DNA from: Adiantum capillus-veneris | Taxonomy: Eukaryota; Streptophyta; Polypodiopsida; Polypodiales; Pteridaceae | Reading direction: 5' to 3' | NCBI GenBank assembly: GCA_014529385.2 | Contig: CM043966.1 | Span: 41,293,537 to 41,357,536, forward strand | DNA length: 64,000 bases | Shown here: positions 55,887 through 64,000 of the stretch, one piece after another | How positions within the stretch are numbered: the stretch's first letter is position 1 | Layout: each line of letters opens with the position of its first letter | Notes under the pieces: generated by a model | The model's input: only the letters and a program-made list of their open reading frames with translations | Database searches by the model: none | What the model was told of the DNA's origin: nothing | Program-made: the position numbers and the translations under genes

Positions 55887-58330
55887 AAGACCATATTAGG
55901 TAAAGTGGGAAAATCCCAATTCCCAAGTTGGACAACTTTCAATATATCATGTACAAAATATAGAGATTTTGTCAAAAACTTGAGTTTTCTTAAGGTCTCA
56001 TTCCACTTTATGCACATACAATACACAATGAAAACAACTAAAGTACCATGGTTTCAATCAATTGGATTATTAGGAGACGAGTATATTGCATCCATTATCG
56101 TTGTCTATGTCCTATTGTCCTACCTACAACTTATCTCAACATGGAGAGCTTGGTTTCTAGGTCCACCACTTGTCCAAGTTAATGTAAAAGTGACTCAAGG
56201 TTCACAACTTGTGAAAGCAAGGATCCATTGAGGAATACAATCCACTTGGCTATTTTTCCTTAATTTATTGCATGTGACATTCAAGAAAGGTCCACTTATA
56301 ATCTATAACTTCTTAATTTGAGGCATGGGGCATACATAAAATATGTAGCATATGCTCTATTGCCTCATAGGAAGGTTGGTTTCAAGGTGCACTTATCCAT
56401 GCTAGCCTATCTTGGAGAAATGATGGAGCTTGCTTCTCTCCTTGTTTCAATGGAGACTAGCTTGGACAAGTGGTGGACCTTTGCTTCTCTCTATGTTTCA
56501 ATAGAGTTAGCTTGGACAAGTGGTGATCTTGGAACAAAACCCCCATGTAAAACATATCATGGGTATTCCAAGTGATTAGAAAGATTACCATTTAAGATAT
56601 AACCTTATAGTTTGGACAAATGGAGCTTGGCTTGGAGAAATGGTGGACCTTTGATTCTCTCCATGTTTCAATGGAGCCTATCTTGGATAAATGGTGGAGC
56701 TTGCTTCTGTCCATGTTTCGATGGAGCCTAGCTTGAACAGTTGGTGGACCTTTGCTTCTCTCTATGTTTCAATAGAGTTAGCTTAGACACGTGGTGGATC
56801 TTCAAACTAAGCCAACTACTATCAATGTTTCCTAGCTTGGACAAGTGGTGGAGTGTTTCTCTACTCCATGTTTCAATGGATCTTAGCTTGGACAAGTGTT
56901 GGACCTTAAAACAAAAACCCCATGTACAACATAGAATGGATTTTCTAGATTTCAATGGAGTCTAGATTTAACAAATGGTGGAGCTTGTCTTCATCCATGT
57001 TTCAATGAAACTAGCTTGGACAAGTGGTGGACCTTGTAACAAACCCCCCCATGTACAACATATCATTGGTTTTCTAAGTGATGGGAAGGAATACCATTCA
57101 AGATATAAACTTATAGCTTGGATAAGTAGTTGACTTTAAAACCAAATTCATCATAATACAATGAAATATAGGTTAGCCAATTCCTAAATCTTGAGACCAA
57201 ACCTCCCATGCTATTAGAGATAATATATTGGATAAGTGGTGGACCTTCTATTATTTTACCATGCCTAGTTTAGACTACCGGTACACTTTGCAGCTATAAA
57301 GGTTGGACGAGTTGTGGAGCCTTGTTTCTATCCATGTTTTAATGGATCCTAGCTTGGACAAGTGGTGGACCTTGGAAAAAAGCTTCCATGTACAACATAT
57401 ATGAGGTTTTCCATGTTTTAATGGAACCTATCTTGGACAAATGGTGAATCTTGCTTCTCTCCATGTTGATTTTGGAACTACCTTAGACAAGTGGTGGAGC
57501 TTTGCTTTTCTACTCTTCATAATACAATGAAGTATACGTTGGTTACATGGTGAATCTTAAGGCCAAACCTCCCATTTTACTAGCGATGATAGGTTGGACA
57601 AGTGGATCAACCTTCTATCATTTCTCCATGACTATATTGGACAATTAGTAGACCTAACATCTCTCTATGTTGTCTAGAGATAAGCTTGGACAAGTGATGG
57701 ACCCTGCTTCTCTCTTCCCTTGGTTTACTAGTTTGAAGACTCAGTATATATACTTTCTTAGATCTAGCTTGAACAAGTGGTGGACCTTGTATCCACAATC
57801 TTAATTCATTACAAAAAAGTATATGAAAAAAATAACATAGGAATCTTGGTTTGAAGGTCAAGCAATTAGGTTCCAAATGTACATAATAATATATTTTCCA
57901 CCCATAATAAAAGAAAGTTAAATATGTTATTACCAAATTGACAAAGGTAACGTCCAAGAATTCTAGCTTTGCATCTTGTCAGATCTAAATCTTCATCAAG
58001 GCGACATGCATGTATACATCAACTTTCAAGCCATTCAAGAATACATGCACTTAGATTCCATAGTTTTGTTTTCAAAGTCTTTTAGGTTCTAAAACTCTTT
58101 CACGTAAAGTATGTAATGACAAAATTCTTGAAGCAAACATTTGTGCCCAAGAAAAAGATCCCTCTCACATATTTAAAGTCCATGAATTCTCTGATCCATA
58201 CTTACAAGTTTTATTTTGACATCAAACATCAATTCTCTCATAGTTACAAATAAATGCAACCTCGATATGAATTGACAAAAAATGAATTTCTTTTACTATA
58301 TGACCCAACATAGGCCCCAATCAAATAAAA
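55887..58330. repeat. Diverged satellite sequence between the LTR and the phosphatase locus
   Basis: From about 56140 the phrases TAGCTTGGACAAGTGGTGGACC, CTCTCCATGTTTCAATGGAG and CCCCCATGTANAACATATCA recur irregularly to about 57790. The order is less regular than in the 59640-64000 array. 57790-58330 holds no clear repeat or gene. Short frames reading (M)FQWSLAWTSGG are repeat products. Confidence 0.75.
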
Positions 58331-58339
58331 AATGAGTCT

Positions 58340-58440
58340 CCAAAAATTTGGGTGCACTCTAGCAATACATCAGAGTCCCCTTACAATAGGATGCACTCCA
58401 ATAGTACATTGAAGTCCCCTTAGAGTAGGGTGCACTCCAT
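58340..58440 (-). repeat. 43-bp repeats beyond the 3' end of the phosphatase-like gene
   Basis: About 2.5 imperfect repeats of the type GTGCACTCTAGCAATACAT, then CAGAGTCCCCTTACAATAGG. They are the inverted counterpart of 9337-9430. Confidence 0.75.
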
Positions 58441-58557
58441 TCAAGTGTTCATAAAATTGACACACCTTTGTTTTTTTATAAAAAAGACTATATCAAATTA
58501 TACAAATGTTGAAAGATACACACTAGAATAAAAAAAGCATCTTATAGCCATATTTAT

Positions 58558-59382
58558 TCAATTCTTTCGTGTTGACAAGTACACACCAAGGACATAATTT
58601 GTCTCAGAATCACTATACTGATTTACAATTGTGTTGTATGTATAGACTCTCTTATCTCTTGCATACAACCATCCTACCAACCATGGAATTATGGTTCTCT
58701 GCAAGAAGTTTTGAAGTTGCTCGGAAGTTTGCCTCCACATCTTTGGAAATATAAGATATGTCCCTGGCATGTTCCACATCACCCTATATGGAGTGTCATC
58801 AAAAATTAAGGTATTGTTTGCATCCAAATCCTCAAATATCTTCCAAATATCACTCAAATTTTTGTGATAAACCCTTGTAAATCCTAACATAATATTTGGA
58901 TTTTGGCAATTTTTGTTACTCATAAACACCTTGAACTTGGTATACTGCTCAGGAAAACATTTTTGTGTGATGCGTTGCACCCTTGTTAAGTTATAGAAAC
59001 TCCATATCCATAGCTCAAAGTATTTAGCACAAAAATCCAAAAAACTTTGTGCGTCTGGTCGCACCACATGATAAACTTCATCTTTATCCTCCACAAGTCG
59101 CATGTGTTGAGCCCAAGATGGCATAGAATCTCCATGTTTCATTTCAATTGTCTTGAGAAGTAACCGCTCTAGATCCAAGATAAGTACTCTTTTGATGTCC
59201 TTGAAAGAAAGTGGTAGGTGATAAGGAGGTGATTCATTCCTTGGACAAGGTCTTGGAGGAGGTTGGATGGGTAATTCAATAGTTTTCTTCAATTTATGCC
59301 AGCATATAGCCAATCCATTTTTCTGTAATGGTTCTGAAATTAAAGAAACAAGAACACTTAATGCAAACACAACAATAGACAT
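58558..59382 (-). CDS. FCP1/NIF-like HAD phosphatase-domain protein, probably inactive
   Basis: A 274-codon open frame. Residues 64-210 fit the FCP1 homology domain: LILDLERLL (66-74), where FCP/NIF enzymes have D-x-D-x-T; ELWIWSFYNLTRVQRITQKC (123-142); the KNLSDI segment (174-179) with its conserved Lys; and TLIFDDTPY (191-199). The second Asp is Glu (E72) and the Thr is Leu (L74), so phosphatase activity on its usual substrate, the RNA polymerase II tail, is doubtful. The N-terminus is hydrophobic (MSIVVFALSVLVSLIS). A splice acceptor is possible at 59323 (TTACAG before KNGLAIC), so the first 21 residues may be intron sequence and earlier exons may lie upstream. A broken paralogue is at 8498-9210. 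The open frame here against four lesions there suggests this copy was kept intact longer. Confidence 0.6.
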   Translation of the reverse strand: MSIVVFALSVLVSLISEPLQKNGLAICWHKLKKTIELPIQPPPRPCPRNESPPYHLPLSFKDIKRVLILDLERLLLKTIEMKHGDSMPSWAQHMRLVEDKDEVYHVVRPDAQSFLDFCAKYFELWIWSFYNLTRVQRITQKCFPEQYTKFKVFMSNKNCQNPNIMLGFTRVYHKNLSDIWKIFEDLDANNTLIFDDTPYRVMWNMPGTYLIFPKMWRQTSEQLQNFLQRTIIPWLVGWLYARDKRVYTYNTIVNQYSDSETNYVLGVYLSTRKN

Positions 59383-59639
59383 GAGTTTTACATTGTCTAT
59401 CCTAAGGTTTTATTAGATACCAAAATCCATCTATGATCTACTCATTAATAGAAAGAAAGTCAAATTAAAATCCTGACTCTTTTTTATGCTACACTCTCTC
59501 TTAGTCTCAATACCATGGAGGTCAACTAGACTTAAGTCAACTAATAACTACTACTTGTTTTTAAAGGTATGCTTGAAGTGCATAAGGCTTTACCAATGCT
59601 CTAGTGTAGAATGGGTATTTAGGTCTCAAGGTCTACCAC
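59383..59639. other. 5' flank or intron of the phosphatase-like gene
   Basis: AT-rich. No clear promoter, exon or repeat was seen. Confidence 0.4.
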
Positions 59640-62600
59640 TTATCCAAGAAAAGATCCATTTAGATATGGAAACCCAATTTTTCTTAATATAATGATATAG
59701 AGTGGACAAGTGGTGAATCCTAAGACCAAACCACTCATGCTACTAGGGATAATAGGTGGACAAGTGGTGGACCTTGAATGTAAACCCCCCATGTACAAAG
59801 TATCAGGGGTTTTGGGTATTTCAATCAACTCTAGCATCTTCGAGACATGGTGGAGCTTACTTCTCTCCATGTTTCAATGGAGTCTATCTTGGATAAATGG
59901 TGGAGCATCATTCTCTCCATGTTTCAATGGAGCCTAGCTTGGACAAGTGGTGGACGTTTGTTTCTCTCTATGTTTGAACAGATTTAGCTTGGACAAGTGG
60001 TGGACCTTGGAATAAAATCCCCATGTAAAACATATCATGGATATTACAAGTGGTGAGAAAAAATACCATTCAATATATAACCTTATAGGTTGGACAAGTG
60101 GTGGACCTTAACACCCAATTATTATTAATATAATGACATAGAGTGGACAAGTGGTGAATCTTGCGACCAAACCTACTAGGAAAAGTAGGTTGGACAAGTG
60201 GTGGACCTTGAATGCAAACCCCCCATGTACAAAATATCACTCATGCTACTAGAAATAATTTGGTATTAAGGTCCATGTTTCAATGGAGCCTAGCTTGGAA
60301 AAGTGGTGGACCTTTGTTTCTCTCTATGTTTCAATAGAATTAGCTTGGACAAGTGGTGAACCTTGGAACAAAACCCCCATGTAAAGCATGCCATGGGCAT
60401 TACAAGTGGTGAGAAAAAATACCATTCAAGGTATAACCTTATAGGCTGGACAAGTGGTGGACCTTAGCACCCAATTCCTCTTATTATAATGACATAGAGT
60501 GGAAAAGTGGTGAATTGTGAGACCAAACCTACTAGGGATAATAGGGTTGGCAAATGGTTGACCTTGAATGCAAATCACCCATGTACAAAATATCATGGGT
60601 TTTGCATATTTCAATGGAGCCTAGCATATAGGAGACATGGTGGAACTTACTTATGTCCATGTTCTAATGGAGCCTATCTAGGAGAAATGGTGGAGGTTTT
60701 TTCTCTCCATGTTTCAATGGAGCCTAGCTTGGACAAGTCGTGGACCTTTGTTTCTCTCTATGTTTAAATATGATTATCTTGGACAAGTGGTGGATCTTGG
60801 AATGAAACTCCCATGTAAAACATATCATGTGCATTTCAAGTGGCGAGAAAGGATACCATTAGTAAGATATAACCTTATAGGTTGGACAAGTGGTGGACCT
60901 TAACACAATATAATGACATAGAGTGTACAAGTGGTGAATCTTTAAACCAAACCACTCATGCTACTAGGGATAATAGGTTAAACAAGTGGTGGGCCTTGAA
61001 ATAAAACCCCCTAGAGTGTTTCAATGGAGCCTAGCTTGGAAACATGGTAAACCTTGCTTCTCTCCATGTTTCAATGCAGCCTATCTTGGATAAATGGTGG
61101 AGCATCGTTCTCTCCATGTTTCAATGGAGCCTAGCTTGGACAAGTGGTGGACCTTTATTTCTCTCTATGTTTGAATAGAGTAATCTTGGAAAAGTGGTGG
61201 ACCTTGGAACAAAACCCCCATGTAAAACATAGCATGGGCATTACAAGTGGTGAGAAAAAATACCATTTTATATATAACCTTATAGGTTGGACAAGTGGTG
61301 GACCTTAACACCCAATTATTCTTAATATAATGACATAGAGTGGATAAGTGGTGAACTTGGGACCAAACCTACTAGGCAAATAGGTTCGACAAGTGGTGGA
61401 CCTTGAATGTAAACCCCCCATGTACAAAATATCACTCATGCTATTAGAAATAATTTGGTATTAAGGTCCATGTTTCAATGCAGCCTAGCTTGGAAAAGTG
61501 GTGGACCTTTGTTTCTCTCTATGTTTCAATAGATTTAGCTTGGACAAGTGGTGGACCTTGGAACAAAACCCCCATGTAAATCATGTCATGGGCATTACAA
61601 GTGGTGAGAAAAAATACCATTCAAGCTATAACATTATAGGTTGGACAAGTAGTGGACCTTAACACCCAATTCCTCTTAATATAATGACATAGAGTGGACA
61701 AGTGATGAATCATGAGACCAAACCTACTAGGGATAATAGGTTGGACAAGTGGTGAACCTTGAATGTAAACCCCCCATGTACAAAATATTATGGGTATTGG
61801 GTATTTCAATGGAGCCTAGCAACTTGGAGACATGGTGGAGCTTATTTCTCTCCATGTTTCAATGGAGCCTATTAGGAGAAACAGTGGAGGTTCCTTCTCT
61901 CCATGTTTCAATGAGCCTAGCTTGGACAAGTGGTGGACCTTTCTTTCTCTATATGTTTTAATAGAGTTAGCTTGGACAAGTGGTGGACCTTGGAATGAAA
62001 CCCCCATGTAAAACATATCATGGGCATTTCAAGATGTGAGAAAGGATACCATTTAAAATATACCTTATAGGTTGGACAAGTGGTGGACCTTAACACATAG
62101 TTCTTCTTAATATAATGACATAGAGTTACAAGTGGTGAATCTTGAGACCAAACCACTCGTGCTACTAGGGATAATAGGTTGGACAAGTGGTGGACCTTGA
62201 ATGTAAACCCCTCATGTACAAAATTATGGGTTTAGGGTATTTCAATGGAGCCTAGCTTGGAGACATGGTGGAGATTGCTTCTCTCAATTGTTCAATGGAA
62301 CCTATCTTGGAGAAATGGTGGATCATCCTTCTCTCCATGTTTCAATGGAGCCTACCTTGGACAAGTGGTGGACCTTTGCTTCTCTCTATGTTTCAATAGA
62401 GTTAGCTTGGACAAGTGGTGGGTCTTGGAACAAAACCCCTTTGTAAAACATAGCATGGACATTACAAGTGATAAGGAAAAATATCATTCAAGATATAACC
62501 TTACAGGTTGGAAAAGTGGTGATGGACCTTGACAAGTGGTGAAGGATACCATTTAAGATATACCCTTATAGGTTGGACAAGTGGTGGACCTTAACACCCA

Positions 62601-64000
62601 GTTATTCTTAATATAATGACATAGAGTGGATAAGTGGTGAATCTTAAGACCAAACCACTCATGCTACTAGGTATAATACGTTAGAGAAGTGGTAGACCTT
62701 GAATGTAAACACCCCATGTACAAAATATCATGGTTTTAGGGTGTTTCAATGGAGCTAGAATCTTGGAGACATGGTAGATCTTTATTCTTTCCATGTTTGA
62801 ATGGCACCTATCTTGGAAAAATGATGGAGGTTACTTCTCTCCATGCTTCAATGGAGCCTAGCTTTGACAAGTGGTGAACCTTTGCTTCTCTCTATGTTTG
62901 AATAGAGTTAGCTTGGACAAGTGGTGGACCTTTGCTTCTCTCTATGTTTGAATAGAGTTAGCTTGGACAAGTGGTGGACCTTGGAATGAAACCCCCATGT
63001 AAAACATATCATGGGCATTTCAAGTGGTGAGAAAGGATACCATTTAATATATAACCTTATAGGTTGGACAAGTGGTGGACCTTAATACATAGTTCTTCCC
63101 AATATAATGACATAGAGTGTACAAGTGGTGTATCTTGAGACCAAACCACTCGTGCTACTAGGGATAATAGGTTAGACAAGTGGTGGGCCTTGAAATAAAA
63201 CCCCCCATGTACAAAATAAAATGGGTTTAGGGCATTTAAATGGATCCTAGCTTGGAGACATGGTGGAGCTTTCTTCTCTCCATGTTTCAATGAAGCCTAT
63301 CTTGGAGAAATGGTGTAGCATCCTTCTCTCCATGTTTCAATATAGCTTAGCTTGGACAAGTGGTGGATCTTTGGTTCTCTCTATGTTTCAATAGAGTTAG
63401 CTTGGACAAGTGGTGGACATTGAAACAAAACTCCCATGTAAAACATATCATGGGTAGTTCAAGTTGTGAGAAAAAAAACCATTTAAAATATAACCTTATA
63501 GGTTGGACAAGTGGTGGACCTTAACACCCAATCCTTTTTAATACAATGACATAGAGTGGACAAGTGGTGAATCTTGAGACCAAAGCTATCAAGCTACTAG
63601 GGATACTAGGTTGGACAAGTGGTGGATCTTGAATGTACATCCCCTATGTACAAAATATCATGGGTTTAGGGTGTTTTAATGGAGTCTAGCATATTGGAGA
63701 CATGGTGGAGCTTGCTTCGCTCCATGTTTCAAGTGGTGGACCTTCAATTATTTTCCCATACCTAGTTTAGACAACCCATACACTTTGCAACTATAAAGGT
63801 TGGACGAGTGGTGGAGCTTTGTTTATTTCCATGTTTTAATAGATCCTAGCTTGGACAAGTGGTGGACCTTGGAAAAAAGTCCCCCCTGTACAACATAGCT
63901 GATTTTTTTCATGTTTTAATGGAAGAGAGATTTGACAAATGGTGGAGCTTGCTTATCTCCATGTGGATTTTAGAACTAGCTTGGACAAGTGGTGGAGCTT
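59640..64000 (+). repeat. Satellite array with a higher-order unit of about 355-505 bp
   Basis: Built from sub-repeats with the core GCTTGGACAAGTGGTGGACC. The phrase TGACATAGAGTGGACAAGTGG, marking one point of the larger unit, occurs near 59693, 60131, 60488, 60914, 61326, 61684, 62115, 62618, 63108 and 63547, giving nine to ten units. Within a unit the order is: CCATGTAAAACATATCATGG, then ATACCATTCAAGATATAACC, then GTTGGACAAGTGGTGGACCT, then TAATATAATGACATAGAGTG, then CTACTAGGGATAATAGG, then CTCTCCATGTTTCAATGGAG two or three times. Units differ by substitutions and by loss or gain of sub-repeats. The array runs past the window end. The small frames are not genes. Confidence 0.92.

Noticed and set aside
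56318-63290. Many frames beginning with FQWSLAWTSGG-type sequence
   Set aside because: They are translations of the satellite core and change frame between units, so they are not expected to be coding.

Overview
The window is a repeat-dominated stretch of a nuclear plant genome. Evidence for a plant is the set of transposon lineages: Ty3/gypsy chromoviruses with an integrase chromodomain, Tat-like Ty3/gypsy elements with two RNase H domains, a Helitron-like element and a CACTA-like end. The initiator-tRNA-Met primer site of one LTR element and the plant-style TATAAATAG box of other LTRs agree with this. Host genes are almost absent, and I cannot name the species. Nothing bacterial, organellar or CRISPR-like is seen, and I recognised no rRNA or tRNA gene.

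Layout. 1-7912: remnant of an old chromovirus (minus strand), with a very young, internally deleted LTR element (457-5220, intact LTRs, primer site, 5-bp target duplication) inserted in its LTR. 7913-9430: satellite-like sequence plus a broken copy of an FCP1/NIF-like phosphatase gene. 9430-13640: a gag zinc-knuckle remnant, unrecognised sequence, simple repeats, and a GC-rich gene for a TFIIS N-terminal-domain (MED26-like) protein with a frameshift. 14061-17459: a 209-bp tandem duplication and a Helitron-like element filled with (CT)n, (GT)n and poly-C tracts. 19988-38541: a three-LTR, two-interior tandem array of a Tat-like Ty3/gypsy element on the minus strand, with gag and pol in one frame separated by the same UGA codon in both copies.

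38542-55886: old, nested elements. These are a 1.3-kb terminal-inverted-repeat element flanked by TTAA, a decayed plus-strand pol with two successive integrase-type zinc-binding modules, a 474-bp inverted-repeat element inside an LTR, and a large LTR element (about 45.6-55.9 kb). That last element lacks recognisable reverse transcriptase and integrase. It carries an array of hairpin-forming repeats, a gag-like reading frame, two protease-like segments and a W-x-P-K motif region. 55887-64000: a satellite array with the core GCTTGGACAAGTGGTGGACC around the longer copy of the FCP1/NIF-like gene (58558-59382, minus). The broken copy at 8498-9210 has the same gene-plus-satellite arrangement in inverted orientation.

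The few host-type genes (two phosphatase-like copies, one TFIIS-domain gene) show no functional link to one another. The main content is a record of transposon insertion, recombination and decay. All identifications come from reading translations and repeats by eye; no database search was run.
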